A stretch of DNA of 64,000 bases from Murimonas intestini (GCF_024622195.1 NZ_JANKBI010000015.1:1-64000); one strand, 5' to 3'. Shown: positions 26,826 to 36,511, counted from the stretch's first letter. Notes: generated from the letters alone by a model not told the origin. Numbers and translations: made by a program.

Positions 26826-28526
26826 ATGACAAAGTGTAAGAAGATTCTATCATTTGCAATGGCTGCTGCTATGGGGCTGATGCTGTGTTCTTGCGGAAGA
26901 GGTGAAATATCATCAGGAACAGCCGGAGCTGATACGGCTGGCCAGCCAGCAGAGGGCACTGGTGAGCTGGCAGATAAGCTGGAGACAGAGGCAGGGCTGA
27001 CAAAGGAAGGCGGGGAGGAGAAGATTGTAACTATAGCATATGACCAGACCTGGAACAGTCTGAACCCGTATGCATCAACTGGTGTGATCGGTGATACTGT
27101 ATGCAATCAGATATTTGACAACCTGGTTGCAGGAGGCATGTCTGGCACTATGTATCCAAGACTGGCAGAGAGCTGGGAAGTGGCAGAAGATAACTCATCA
27201 ATTATTTTCCATCTGAATCCTGATGCCAAATGGCACGATGGGGAGCCGGTAACAGCAGATGATGTAGTGTTCACATGTAAACTTGTTACAAAGGCAGATA
27301 TAGTGACAAGCAGACGGCAGCTTATGCAGAATGTGGCAGGGACAGATGACAGCGGCGTTGAACTGTCAGCTGACAGTGTAGAGGTTGAAAAGGTAGACGA
27401 CCTGACCGTAAAGATGAATATGAAACGTCCTATGTCAGATTTCATGTTTTTAAAACAGGCGGCTTTTTTCTTTGTATTGCCGGAGCATCTGCTAAATGAC
27501 CTGACACCGGCTAATTTTATGGAAGCTGATTTCTGGAATGAACCTGTAGGTAATGGGGCGTTTATATTTGAAAGTACCATTCCAGGAGAGCGTGTGGTGT
27601 ATAAAGCCAATCCGAACTATTACATGGGAAAGATCAATTTTGACAAACTGGTGATCAGAAATGTTGCATCGGCCAATCTCCTGGCTTCATTAATGAGCGG
27701 TGAAATAGATCTTGTTCCGGGAGCCAGGGTAAGCTTTCCAATCGCTGATATTTCCATGGCAGAGGAACAGGATAATCTGGTAGTGGAATCCATACAGTCA
27801 CCGGGCCAGGTGTGGATAATCCCGGATAACGAGAAATTTGATGTGGATACCCGGCGCGCCTTTGACATGGCTATAAACAGGGAAGAGATGGTGAAAGAAC
27901 TGCTTGGTGGAAGAGGCACAGTCCGTGAAGGGATGTATGCCAGCAATAACAAGTACTATGATCCTAAAATTGGGGAGGTAAGTCTCAGCAACCAATATGA
28001 TCCTGAAAAGGCAAAACAGCTTCTGGAAGAAAATAATTTTGATTTTTCACAGGAATTACTGATCCTGTATGTGACAGGAGATACACTGCGTGAGCAGACA
28101 GCCACAATGTTCCAGAGAGATATGTCAAATATCGGTGTTACAGTAAATGTACAGTCGGTTGACCTTTCTACAATGATGCAGATGATGCGTGATAAGGAAG
28201 CAGACTTTGCAATCATGAAGACATCAAGTGACGGGGCTAACCCGCTTGAGAACCAGGATTTCTTTATCCTGGACGGGGTGTACAATCTGGCGCATGTGAC
28301 AGATCCCACCGGACAGGAGTTATTCAATAAGGTAATGTCTTCACTTACAGACGAGGATGCCATGAAATACACAAGTGAACTGCAGCTGTGGCAGGCGGAA
28401 AATGACTGCTATTATTTCTTGTATGCACCTGATATTACGGTAATCTATAACAAGAGGCTCAGCAATATGAACACAAAAGATATGTCCCAGTCAGTGTTTG
28501 ATTTCTGGAACTGGACAGTAGAATAG
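26826..28526 (+). CDS. ABC importer solute-binding lipoprotein (family 5, oligopeptide/dipeptide type)
   Basis: A 566-residue family 5 binding protein (DppA/OppA group). The signal peptide ends in a lipobox-like LMLCSC, so it is a membrane-tethered lipoprotein. Family features include YDQTWNSLNPYAS, LAESWEVAEDNSSIIFHLNP and KWHDGEPVTADDVVFT. ATG at 26826 follows AAAGGAGGAG; an in-frame ATG 27 bases upstream is less likely. Family 5 proteins bind peptides but also nickel, glycosides and oligosaccharides. The neighbouring sugar enzymes suggest a sugar-containing or amide-bearing ligand. A terminator-like hairpin follows, and the permeases have their own promoter. Confidence 0.9.
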   Translation: MTKCKKILSFAMAAAMGLMLCSCGRGEISSGTAGADTAGQPAEGTGELADKLETEAGLTKEGGEEKIVTIAYDQTWNSLNPYASTGVIGDTVCNQIFDNLVAGGMSGTMYPRLAESWEVAEDNSSIIFHLNPDAKWHDGEPVTADDVVFTCKLVTKADIVTSRRQLMQNVAGTDDSGVELSADSVEVEKVDDLTVKMNMKRPMSDFMFLKQAAFFFVLPEHLLNDLTPANFMEADFWNEPVGNGAFIFESTIPGERVVYKANPNYYMGKINFDKLVIRNVASANLLASLMSGEIDLVPGARVSFPIADISMAEEQDNLVVESIQSPGQVWIIPDNEKFDVDTRRAFDMAINREEMVKELLGGRGTVREGMYASNNKYYDPKIGEVSLSNQYDPEKAKQLLEENNFDFSQELLILYVTGDTLREQTATMFQRDMSNIGVTVNVQSVDLSTMMQMMRDKEADFAIMKTSSDGANPLENQDFFILDGVYNLAHVTDPTGQELFNKVMSSLTDEDAMKYTSELQLWQAENDCYYFLYAPDITVIYNKRLSNMNTKDMSQSVFDFWNWTVE

Positions 28527-28543
28527 CACACAGGGAATTACCG

Positions 28544-28591
28544 GGCGGTACATTGTTGAACGGCGTCAGCGCAGCAATGTGCCGCCTTTTT
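28544..28591 (+). terminator. Terminator/attenuator after the binding-protein gene
   Basis: A 15-bp stem (28544-28558 with 28572-28586) encloses a 13-base loop and is followed by five T. It probably ends most transcripts after the abundant binding protein. Confidence 0.85.
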
Positions 28592-28593
28592 AA

Positions 28594-28692
28594 CTCCTCC
28601 GGGAGGATGCGCAGCCGCGAACGCGGAACAAAAGCTGCGCAATTCAACTTGCAGGCTCGCGAGGTACGCAAAGCGCACCTATGTTTTGAATT
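28594..28692 (+). repeat. Compact run of nested inverted repeats, candidate dispersed element
   Basis: Between the terminator and the M20 gene lie several inverted repeats in tandem. They are CCTCC/GGAGG (28596-28606), GCGCAGC/GCTGCGC (28609-28615 with 28634-28640) enclosing CCGC-GAAC-GCGG, then AATTCAA/TTGAATT (28641-28647 with 28686-28692) enclosing CTCGCGAG and an AGGT/ACCT stem. The base composition differs from the flanks and no gene fits. It may be a REP/MITE-like dispersed repeat or a structured leader of the M20 gene. Confidence 0.5.
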
Positions 28693-28710
28693 TGGTTAAA
28701 GGAGGCAGAA

Positions 28711-30099
28711 ATGAATAATGAGATAAGGGCCTGGTATGAGAAATACAAGGCGGAATGCATAAAGCTTTCAGATAAGATCCATGGACACCCGGAGCGTTCA
28801 GGTGAAGAGTATTATGCCTGTTCAGTGACAGCGGCGTTTATGGAAGCGCAGGGATTTACAGTTGAAACCTACTGTATTCCTCCGGCAGAGAAACCTAACT
28901 GCGTGATTGCCAGATGGGGGAGCGGGAGCCCGGTCATAGGAGTTATAGGGGAATATGATGCCCTGCCGGGGCTGGGACAAAAGGCTGTGCCCTATTACAG
29001 CCCTCTGCCCGGACCGGGGCATGGCTGCGGACATAACCTTATGGCAGCAGGATGCGCTTCGGCTGCAGCAGCGGCAAAAGCAGCCGTAAAGAGCAGAGGA
29101 TTGGAGGGGACGATCGTATATCTGGCATGCCCGGCTGAAGAGGGGGGATATGGTAAGGTACATATGATAGATAAGGGACTCTTTGACGGTATTGACCTTT
29201 GTGTGGCCTGGCATGATGAGGGGCCTTTCAGGATCGCTGAGTTTATTATGCAGGCACTGACAGGGATTCTATATGAATTCAGGGGGAAGACGGCCCATGC
29301 CGCCTGCTGTCCCGAAGAGGGGAGAAGTGCCCTGGATGCTGTACAGCTGATGAATATCGGAGCCGAATTCCTGCGTGAACATGTGCCGCAGGAAACGCGG
29401 ATCCATTACTGTATTCCGGACGGCGGAGTGCGTCCGAATATAGTGCCGGGTTATGCGTCTGCGTATTACTATGTGCGCAGCAGGGAACGGAAGTCGAATG
29501 AGGAAGTGATAAAAAGACTTGACCAGACAGCAAAGGGAGCAGCAATGATGACAGATACTTCGGTCAGCTCTGTATGTATGGGGGGCAGCTGGGAATCACT
29601 GCTGAATTTTACACTGAATGAGATATTATATGAAGCCGCGCTCAGTGTCCCAAAGCCCCGGTATACAAAAGATGAATGGGAGTTTGCAGAGGAACTGTTC
29701 AGAAATGCATCAGGAAGGGAGGCAAGTGAAGATGAACGTGCAGGGCTGCTCTCATCCGAAATACAGAAACCTTCCGGAGAAGCGTTTTATACGCCTGGTT
29801 CCAGCGATATCACAGACGTGAGCCAGATTATGCCTGTCACGCAATTTTTCGGAGGGGGGACAGTGAATGGGCTATCCGGGCATCACTGGTCAACAGTTGC
29901 GGCAGCAGGTACCTCTATAGGACATAAAGGCCTGTTATTTGCGGGGGAAGTTATGGCTGAGTTCTGCAGCAGAGTGATGGAAAAGCCGGAAATTGTCAGC
30001 AGGGCAAAGGAAGAGTTTCGGGAGAAGAAAAATAAAAGTGTGGCGTATTATCCTGTATTACCAGAAAATGGTAAAATGAAAATATATGATAATAAATAA
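28711..30099 (+). CDS. M20 family amidohydrolase (AbgB/aminoacylase-like)
   Basis: A 462-residue metallo-amidohydrolase of the M20 peptidase family, nearest in style to p-aminobenzoyl-glutamate hydrolase subunit B. Metal-site segments are visible: GVIGEYDALPGLGQ, GPGHGCGHNLMAAG, CPAEEGGYGKVHMI (acidic pair) and VAWHDEGPF. A small lid domain, FRGKTAHAACCPEEGRSALD, follows. It removes an acyl or amino-acid group from an amide. No signal peptide is present, so it acts after import. It sits between the binding protein and the permeases of the importer, strong evidence that the imported ligand carries an amide. RBS AAAGGAGG. Confidence 0.88.
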   Translation: MNNEIRAWYEKYKAECIKLSDKIHGHPERSGEEYYACSVTAAFMEAQGFTVETYCIPPAEKPNCVIARWGSGSPVIGVIGEYDALPGLGQKAVPYYSPLPGPGHGCGHNLMAAGCASAAAAAKAAVKSRGLEGTIVYLACPAEEGGYGKVHMIDKGLFDGIDLCVAWHDEGPFRIAEFIMQALTGILYEFRGKTAHAACCPEEGRSALDAVQLMNIGAEFLREHVPQETRIHYCIPDGGVRPNIVPGYASAYYYVRSRERKSNEEVIKRLDQTAKGAAMMTDTSVSSVCMGGSWESLLNFTLNEILYEAALSVPKPRYTKDEWEFAEELFRNASGREASEDERAGLLSSEIQKPSGEAFYTPGSSDITDVSQIMPVTQFFGGGTVNGLSGHHWSTVAAAGTSIGHKGLLFAGEVMAEFCSRVMEKPEIVSRAKEEFREKKNKSVAYYPVLPENGKMKIYDNK

Positions 30100-30109
30100 A
30101 AGAAAAATA

Positions 30110-30155
30110 TTGACATAAACGATAATAAACGATAGAATAATGATAACAAACGAAA
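30110..30155 (+). promoter_or_regulatory. Promoter and tandem operator of the permease gene cluster
   Basis: TTGACA (30110-30115), 17 bp, TAGAAT (30133-30138). The spacer is filled by a perfect tandem duplication of ATAAACGATA (30115-30124 and 30125-30134), with a partial third copy, ACAAACGAAA, near 30146-30155. Binding there would block RNA polymerase. Related sequences occur at 26777 and 41542. Confidence 0.8.
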
Positions 30156-30219
30156 TATAAAAGAAATACAAAAGAGAAACAATAACAGAAGAGGCGCCAG
30201 GAGAAGGGAGTCAGATATT

Positions 30220-31176
30220 ATGGGAAAATATATTTTTAAGCGGCTGCTGATCGCAGTAATCACATTTTTTGGAATTACAGTGCTGGTGTATGTCCTGGCC
30301 TCTATGGCACCCGGGAGCCCGGTAGAAATGATCCTGGCGGGCACCAATAATCTGACAGAAGGCGATGTGGCCAGGCTGGAGGCACAGATGGGGCTGGACA
30401 AACCGGTGTATATCCAATATTTGATCTGGCTTAAAAATGTGCTGAGTGGAAATTTAGGTATTTCTTACAGAACTATGCGGCCAGTGGCAGAGATGGTAGC
30501 CGAAAGAATAGGTCCAACTCTTATGCTGACTGTGGCTGCACTCATACTTGCCCTGTGCATTGCTGTTCCGCTGGGTATTCTGTCTGCTCACAAACCATAT
30601 TCAGCCTGGGATTATGCATCTTCTGTGTTTGCTTTTATTGGTGCAGCCACCCCCAATTTTTTTGCCGCTATGATCTTGATTTTTATTTTCAGCATCCGCC
30701 TTGGTGTACTTCCCACAAGCGGCATGTATGATGCAGGAGTGAAGACCACACTGCCCATGCTGCTGCGGCATATGGTGCTTCCGGTAGTGACTCTGATGCT
30801 CCAGTATGTAGGTATTTATACAAGACATATGAGAAGCAGCATGATGGAGGTCCTGGGGGATGATTATATACGGACAGCGAGGGCAAAGGGGCTTCGGGAA
30901 AAGTCAGTTGTCGTGAGCCACGCTTTCCGCAATGCGCTGATTCCGCTGGTAACGCAGATAGGGCTGTCTCTGCCGGCTCTGATCGGAGGAGCCATAATCA
31001 CAGAGCAGGTGTTTAGCTGGCCGGGAATGGGGACGCTTATGGTACAGTCCATTAATTACAGAGATTATCCCACTATAATGGGGATTACAGTACTGATAGC
31101 AGGATTTGTACTCTTAGGAAATATTGCGGTGGATTTGTTTTATGGGGTTCTTGATCCGAGAGTTTCAAAAAGATAG
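30220..31176 (+). CDS. ABC importer permease (DppB/OppB type)
   Basis: A 318-residue permease with six membrane segments. MGKYIFKRLLIAVITFFGIT is the typical DppB start and EVLGDDYIRTARAKGLREKS is the EAA loop. It ends with DLFYGVLDPRVSKR, the family's usual C-terminus. It forms one half of the channel for the ligand of the family 5 binding protein. RBS GGGAG. The DppC-type gene follows 10 bases later. The promoter at 30110 drives this part of the operon. Confidence 0.93.
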   Translation: MGKYIFKRLLIAVITFFGITVLVYVLASMAPGSPVEMILAGTNNLTEGDVARLEAQMGLDKPVYIQYLIWLKNVLSGNLGISYRTMRPVAEMVAERIGPTLMLTVAALILALCIAVPLGILSAHKPYSAWDYASSVFAFIGAATPNFFAAMILIFIFSIRLGVLPTSGMYDAGVKTTLPMLLRHMVLPVVTLMLQYVGIYTRHMRSSMMEVLGDDYIRTARAKGLREKSVVVSHAFRNALIPLVTQIGLSLPALIGGAIITEQVFSWPGMGTLMVQSINYRDYPTIMGITVLIAGFVLLGNIAVDLFYGVLDPRVSKR

Positions 31177-31186
31177 GAGGCGCTGT

Positions 31187-32038
31187 ATGAAAAAGAGTTC
31201 ATATTTAAAAGATGTAGTCAGCAGGTTCAGGACTCATAAGCTGGCGATGATAGGAATGTGGGTCTTAATTGTGGAATTGCTCCTGCTGATATTTCTTCCC
31301 GAAATTATGAAGCTGCAGCCATATGAAATATACAGTGGGTTTGGAGCGGTACCAGGGGGAGAACATATCCTGGGTACAGACAATACGGGAAGGGATTTGT
31401 TTGCACGCCTCATCTACGGCGGCAGGACCTCCATGTATGTGGGATTCTTCTCAGTACTGATCAGCTTTGCCGTGGGAGTGCCGCTTGGAATGCTTGCCGG
31501 ATACTACAGAGGGCCTGTAGAGGCTGTTATAATGCGTGCTGCGGATGTATTCCTGTCCTTCCCGTCTATGGTATTCATACTGGTGCTTGTCTCTGTGATC
31601 GGTCCGTCTATCACATCGGCCACGGTAGTCATTGGGATCATGGGATGGCCCGGTTTTGCAAGGCAGCTCTATGGCAGCGTACTGTCTGTAAGGGAAAAGG
31701 ATTATATAGAAGGGGCAAGAGCTATAGGTACTAAGAACTTTGCGATCATGTTCAGATATATCCTGCCTAATGCATTTGCGCCGATTCTGATCGCGTTCAC
31801 TTTTGGAATAGCCAGCGCCATACTTCAGGAATCGGGACTGAGTTTTCTGGGCATGGGTGTGCAGGTACCAGAGGCTTCCTGGGGAAATATGCTGTATGCG
31901 GCACAGTCAGTTTCCATTATTGCCACAAGGCCATGGATGTGGGTTCCGCCTGGAGTATGCCTGTTAGTAACTGTACTTAGCATCAATTTGTTTGGCGACG
32001 GGCTGAGAGACGCACTGGATCCTAAAATGAAGATATAG
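31187..32038 (+). CDS. ABC importer permease (DppC/OppC type)
   Basis: A 283-residue permease. It begins with the N-terminal OppC segment FRTHKLAMIGMWVLIVELLL, then HILGTDNTGRDLFARLIYGG, and has the EAA loop SVREKDYIEGARAIGTKNF. It ends DGLRDALDPKMKI, as is usual for DppC. ATG at 31187 follows ATAGGAGG and begins 10 bases after the DppB stop; an in-frame upstream ATG inside dppB lacks a ribosome site. It pairs with the DppB-type subunit. Confidence 0.93.
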   Translation: MKKSSYLKDVVSRFRTHKLAMIGMWVLIVELLLLIFLPEIMKLQPYEIYSGFGAVPGGEHILGTDNTGRDLFARLIYGGRTSMYVGFFSVLISFAVGVPLGMLAGYYRGPVEAVIMRAADVFLSFPSMVFILVLVSVIGPSITSATVVIGIMGWPGFARQLYGSVLSVREKDYIEGARAIGTKNFAIMFRYILPNAFAPILIAFTFGIASAILQESGLSFLGMGVQVPEASWGNMLYAAQSVSIIATRPWMWVPPGVCLLVTVLSINLFGDGLRDALDPKMKI

Positions 32039-32059
32039 ACCGGTGGAAGGGAGAAAGAT

Positions 32060-33055
32060 ATGGCAGAACCTATTTTGGAAGTGAGAAATCTAAAAACAGG
32101 ATTTTATTCGAAGAAAGGAATATTCTATGCAGTCGAAGATGTAAATTTCACACTCATGCCCGGCCGGACCCTGGGGATCGTAGGTGAAAGCGGATGCGGC
32201 AAAAGTGTGACCTGTCTTTCTATGTTAAAACTGCTGCCGGAGAGAAATTCTCTCATAGAGGAAAACTCTTCCGTGAGAATGCACGGGGAGGAACTGACAA
32301 AGAAAAGCAGAAGAGAAATGTGTAAGATACGAGGAAATGAGATTGCTATGATATTTCAGGATTCTATGACATCGCTGAATCCGGTCATGACAATTGAAAG
32401 ACAGATGGTGGAACCGTTTATGGTACACCAGAAGCTCTCCAGGGCAGAAGCCCGCAGGAAGTCCCTGGATATGCTGAAAAAGGTTGGGATCCCATCTCCG
32501 GAGACAAAAATAAAGCAATTTCCCCATCAGCTGAGCGGGGGACAGAGGCAGAGGGTGATGATAGCCATGGCTTTGTCATGTAATCCTCAGGTTCTGATTG
32601 CAGATGAACCTACCACAGCCCTGGATGTGACTATACAGGCTCAGATCGTCAGGCTCATGAAAGAATTACAGGAAAAGCTGGATACAGCGATTATCCTGAT
32701 AACACATGATTTGGGTGTAGTGGCGGAAATGGCTGATGAAATCATGGTTATGTATGCTGGGAACGTAGTGGAAAAAGCGGGAAAGAGAGAGCTGTTTGAG
32801 GAGCCGCTGCATCCCTATACAAAAGGGCTGCTGGCATCGATCCCTTCGCTGGCAAAGGATACGGACAGGCTGTATACGATTGAAGGTGTGGTCCCCAGTC
32901 TTCAGGATATGCCAAGGGGCTGCCGGTTCTGCGACAGATGTGAGTATTCCATGCCCAGATGCAGAGAAGAAAATCCGGCTCTTGGCAGGATACAGGGCAG
33001 AGAAGTAAGGTGTTTCCTTTATAATGAAAAGCAGCCAAAGGAGGGAGACATATGA
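32060..33055 (+). CDS. ABC importer ATPase (DppD/OppD type)
   Basis: A 331-residue ATPase. The Walker A motif is GESGCGKS, the Q-loop lies in MIFQDSMTSLNPVMT, the signature is LSGGQRQRV and Walker B is VLIADEPTTALD, with the switch histidine in LITHDLG. The C-terminal oligopeptide extension has the cysteine-rich CRFCDRCEYSMPRC segment, which in this family is often linked to an iron-sulfur site. Its last four bases overlap the next gene, so the two ATPases are co-translated. RBS GGAAGGGAG. Confidence 0.94.
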   Translation: MAEPILEVRNLKTGFYSKKGIFYAVEDVNFTLMPGRTLGIVGESGCGKSVTCLSMLKLLPERNSLIEENSSVRMHGEELTKKSRREMCKIRGNEIAMIFQDSMTSLNPVMTIERQMVEPFMVHQKLSRAEARRKSLDMLKKVGIPSPETKIKQFPHQLSGGQRQRVMIAMALSCNPQVLIADEPTTALDVTIQAQIVRLMKELQEKLDTAIILITHDLGVVAEMADEIMVMYAGNVVEKAGKRELFEEPLHPYTKGLLASIPSLAKDTDRLYTIEGVVPSLQDMPRGCRFCDRCEYSMPRCREENPALGRIQGREVRCFLYNEKQPKEGDI

Positions 33056-34035
33056 CAGACTTAAAAGAACCTCTGATAAGAGTAGATAAGCTGAGCAAGG
33101 ATTTTGATGTGGGAAAGGGTTTTCTTACAAAAGGTAAAAAGCTGAGAGCTGTAGATGGGGTGACATTTGATATCTACAGGGGCGAGACGCTGGGGCTGGT
33201 GGGAGAGAGCGGCTGTGGAAAGTCCACGCTGGGCAGGTGTATCCTCAGGCTGACAGAGCCAACGTCAGGGGAGATCTATTATAAAGATACAGACCTGAAC
33301 AGACTGGATAAGGAAGAGATGCGAAAGATACGGGAAAAGCTGCAGATCGTTTTCCAGGATCCATATGCATCTTTGAATCCCAGAATGACAGTAATGGAAA
33401 TCATCAGGGCGCCTCTGGATGTGTATAAGACAGGTACAAGAAAAGAAAGGGAAGAGAAGGTTCTGGATACGGCAAAGGTAGTAGGCCTCAGAGAAGATTC
33501 CATGTACAAATATCCCCATGAATTTTCCGGGGGACAGAGGCAGAGGATCGTAATAGCCAGGGCACTGATCCTGAATCCTGAATTCATTGTATGTGATGAA
33601 CCTGTATCTGCGCTGGATGTTTCTATCAGAAGCCAGGTCCTGAATCTGCTTGCAGATATCCAGAGGAAATATAATTTATCTTACCTGTTTATTTCACATG
33701 ACTTAAGCGTGGTTAAACATGTCAGTGACAGGGTGGCAGTTATGTATCTGGGAAGTATTGTGGAGATGGCTGATAAAAACGAATTGTTTCAAAATCCGCT
33801 CCACCCTTACACACAGGCGCTGATGTCAGCAATTCCTGTGGCAGATGTGAATGTGCACAGGGAACAGATATGTCTGGAGGGAGATGTCCCCAGTCCTCTT
33901 GACCCTCCGGCCGGATGCAGGTTCCATACGAGATGCATGTATGTAAAGGACCGGTGCAGGAAAGAGAGGCCTCCGCTTATTTCAGACGGGAACGGCCATT
34001 ATACAGCATGTTTTCTGCAGGACAACCACTGCTGA
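33052..34035 (+). CDS. ABC importer ATPase (DppF/OppF type)
   Basis: A 327-residue ATPase with GESGCGKSTLGRCILRL (Walker A), IVFQDPYASLNPRMTV (Q-loop), FSGGQRQRI (signature), FIVCDEPVSALDVS (Walker B) and FISHDLSVV (switch). The C-terminal GCRFHTRCMYVKDRC extension is typical of OppF. ATG overlaps the upstream stop (ATGA). It completes the importer: binding protein, two permeases and two ATPases. Confidence 0.94.
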   Translation: MTDLKEPLIRVDKLSKDFDVGKGFLTKGKKLRAVDGVTFDIYRGETLGLVGESGCGKSTLGRCILRLTEPTSGEIYYKDTDLNRLDKEEMRKIREKLQIVFQDPYASLNPRMTVMEIIRAPLDVYKTGTRKEREEKVLDTAKVVGLREDSMYKYPHEFSGGQRQRIVIARALILNPEFIVCDEPVSALDVSIRSQVLNLLADIQRKYNLSYLFISHDLSVVKHVSDRVAVMYLGSIVEMADKNELFQNPLHPYTQALMSAIPVADVNVHREQICLEGDVPSPLDPPAGCRFHTRCMYVKDRCRKERPPLISDGNGHYTACFLQDNHC

Positions 34036-34085
34036 CCGGGGCAGGAGACGCGGGACAACGAGGGGGATAAGAAAGGAGGAGGTAT

Positions 34086-35447
34086 ATGAGAAAAGCCAGA
34101 TTATTGCCTTTATATTTTATAGAATCAAATACGCGGGAAAGGGAAGAGTACAGGATACAGTTAGAAAAAATGCAGGAAACATACAGACAGGAGGCAGAGT
34201 TTCTGGAGCCTGCAGCTCTTGGCGGGGCTGGTGTTGGAGGGAGAGCTGCTGCGGAGGCTGATGCTGCAGTATTTCTGCAGATGACAGGTGCGGTATTCGG
34301 ATATGGAGAACAGTTATCAGGGATAGGAATGCCTGTGATTATCATGACATCAGAATTTGGAACAGTGGAAATGTGGGATTGGGAGATAGCAGCTTATCTC
34401 AGGGAAAATCTGGGAATGAAAAATGTGTTTACACCCTACAGCCAGGATATGGCAAAGGTCATACTGCGATCTGTTGCGGCCAGAAATTCTATGAGAGAAG
34501 GCGGAAAATTTCTGATCTTTCAGGACAGTCCCGGGGAGGGGATGCAGGCCTATATCTTTAAAAGGTTTTATTGGTGGGAAGAGGAGTGCATTGAGCAGAT
34601 AAAAAACAGTTTTGGTGTGGAAATCATTTTCAGAAGCTGGAAAGAAGTAAATGTAAGGGCAGGAGAGATTACAGAAGAAGAAGCCAGGGAACTCTGGGAA
34701 AAAAGAAAGATGCCGCATTCCAATCTTGGGGAAGAGACAATACTGAATGCTGTTAAGCTGTATATAGCTATAAAAGAGGAAGCAGATCAGCATAAAAATG
34801 TACTGGGTATCGGCAGTAATTGCCTGAATGAGTCGTTTTCTTCTAACACAACACCCTGTCTGGCGTGGGAGTGGTTATTTGAGTATGACGGGATCCTCTG
34901 GGCCTGTGAGGGGGATCTGGTGACGCTCTTAAGCGAAGAAATCTTGTACACTGCCCTGAAAGCTCCGTTTATGATGACAAATATCTATCCGTACCTGGTT
35001 GGGATGGCCGCCCTGAAACACGAGAAAATAAAAGAGTTCCCACGGCTTGAGGATTCGGATAATTATGCACTGGGTGTTCACTGTGGATATTTTGGGTTTG
35101 TGCCGAAAAGCTTCTGCTGTGAATGGATGATGCGGCCAAAAGTACTGGAAATTGTAAATGAGAATGCAGCGGTGATCGACTGCCGTATGGAGTGCGGTCC
35201 TGTAGTGCTGGCTAAGGTACATGTGGACATGAAGAAAATAACCGTCATAGAAGCAGATCTGGAAAAGTACGTGGGATATCCGGGATCAGACTGCAGAAAC
35301 GGAGCGCTTCTGCATTTTAAAAACAGGAACGGACACAGGATAATGGAAAGCCTGTCATCCCACCATGCTATTCTGATACAAGGAAACTGCGGATTTCTTA
35401 TACAGCAGGCAGGAAGGGTCTATGGAATGGAGGTAGAAGTGATCTGA
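34086..35447 (+). CDS. L-fucose/L-arabinose isomerase-fold protein, function unknown
   Basis: A 453-residue protein with the general pattern of the L-fucose isomerase-like superfamily. An N-terminal Rossmann-type part has VIIMTSEFGTVEMWDWE and DMAKVILRSVAARNSM. Later come NVLGIGSNCLNESFSSNT and PCLAWEWLFEYDGILWACEGDLVTLLSEE, which resembles the active-site region where fucose isomerase holds its metal. The likeness is weak, and a C-terminal glutamate/histidine set was not confirmed. It follows the importer ATPases by 50 bases and precedes a Gfo/Idh dehydrogenase. An aldose-ketose isomerase acting on the imported sugar is the best guess. Confidence 0.6.
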   Translation: MRKARLLPLYFIESNTREREEYRIQLEKMQETYRQEAEFLEPAALGGAGVGGRAAAEADAAVFLQMTGAVFGYGEQLSGIGMPVIIMTSEFGTVEMWDWEIAAYLRENLGMKNVFTPYSQDMAKVILRSVAARNSMREGGKFLIFQDSPGEGMQAYIFKRFYWWEEECIEQIKNSFGVEIIFRSWKEVNVRAGEITEEEARELWEKRKMPHSNLGEETILNAVKLYIAIKEEADQHKNVLGIGSNCLNESFSSNTTPCLAWEWLFEYDGILWACEGDLVTLLSEEILYTALKAPFMMTNIYPYLVGMAALKHEKIKEFPRLEDSDNYALGVHCGYFGFVPKSFCCEWMMRPKVLEIVNENAAVIDCRMECGPVVLAKVHVDMKKITVIEADLEKYVGYPGSDCRNGALLHFKNRNGHRIMESLSSHHAILIQGNCGFLIQQAGRVYGMEVEVI

Positions 35448-35476
35448 GCTGCTTCTTAAGGCAAGGAGGGGACATT

Positions 35477-36511
35477 ATGATTTTAACAGGAATTATCGGA
35501 TGCGGGAGTATCGCCAGGGGGAGACATATCCCTGCCTATGTACAAAATCCTCACACAAGGCTTGCAGCCATCTATGACCCGGTACCGGGGCGGGCTGCAC
35601 GGGAAGCAGAACAGTATGGGGCAGTCCCCTACGAGAATCTGGAGGAAATGCTTGCACATCCCGGACTAATGGCGGTCAGTGTCTGTACGCCCGAAAAATA
35701 TCACAGAGATACAGTCATAGCAGCTCTTAAAAGCGGCAAGCATGTACTGTGTGAAAAGCCAATGGCTGTAAATCTGAAGCAGGCAGTGGAAATGAAAGAG
35801 ACGGCAGAAAAGAGCGGCAGGCTGCTGATGATCTCCCACAACCAGAGAATCTATGAACCTCACTGGAAGGCAAAGCAGCTGATAGAGGAAGGAGCGGTCG
35901 GTAAGGTATTGTCTTTCCGAACATTCTTGTCCCACAACGGTCCGGAAAATTCCGTGACTGACAGCGGGCAGATGGGGAACTATTACGACAGGGCAGAAGG
36001 AAACGGGGGAGTCATGCTGTCTGTAGGATGCCACAGGATAGATCTGATTCCCTGGATGCTGGGGAGAAAGATAATTTCAGTTATGGCCTGTACACCTACT
36101 CTGGATAAACGCACTTCTGACGGATGCCTGATCCGCAATGAAGATACGGCGATGATCCTGCTGAAGTGCGAGGGGGGCATTACAGGCATGTTATATACAG
36201 GCTGGTGTACATACGGGTGTACGGACAGAGAGACACATATCTTCGGCACGGAAGGGGTTATTAAAACATTTGAAGACCCCTGGTCTGTGACATTATATAA
36301 AAAAAGCGGTGAAAAGGTTTATTACGATTTAAGCCCATGGGCGGAGAAAGGCTCGGGGGGAGCCACGGCAATAGTGGATAAATTCATAGAGTGTATTGCC
36401 GGGAAGAAGCCCTCCTTTGTGCCGGCCGGGGAAGGAATAGAATGCATGCAGGTCCTGGAAGCTGTCAGAGAGTCGGACAGGACAGGGAGATGGGTGGATG
36501 TCAGCAGATAA
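35477..36511 (+). CDS. Gfo/Idh/MocA family oxidoreductase
   Basis: A 344-residue NAD(P)-dependent dehydrogenase. The Rossmann segment TGIIGCGSIARGRHIPAY, the canonical HVLCEKPMAVN motif and the active-site segment GGVMLSVGCHRIDLIPWMLG (histidine kept) are visible. Substrates in the family include sugars, inositols and glycosides; this one is not predictable. RBS AAGGAGGGG. It belongs to the island transcript between the isomerase-like gene and the URO-D-like gene. Confidence 0.88.
   Translation: MILTGIIGCGSIARGRHIPAYVQNPHTRLAAIYDPVPGRAAREAEQYGAVPYENLEEMLAHPGLMAVSVCTPEKYHRDTVIAALKSGKHVLCEKPMAVNLKQAVEMKETAEKSGRLLMISHNQRIYEPHWKAKQLIEEGAVGKVLSFRTFLSHNGPENSVTDSGQMGNYYDRAEGNGGVMLSVGCHRIDLIPWMLGRKIISVMACTPTLDKRTSDGCLIRNEDTAMILLKCEGGITGMLYTGWCTYGCTDRETHIFGTEGVIKTFEDPWSVTLYKKSGEKVYYDLSPWAEKGSGGATAIVDKFIECIAGKKPSFVPAGEGIECMQVLEAVRESDRTGRWVDVSR

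Noticed and set aside
26432..27106. 224-codon minus-strand frame
   Set aside because: It spans a GGDEF gene end, a strong terminator and a perfect promoter on the other strand; a chance frame.
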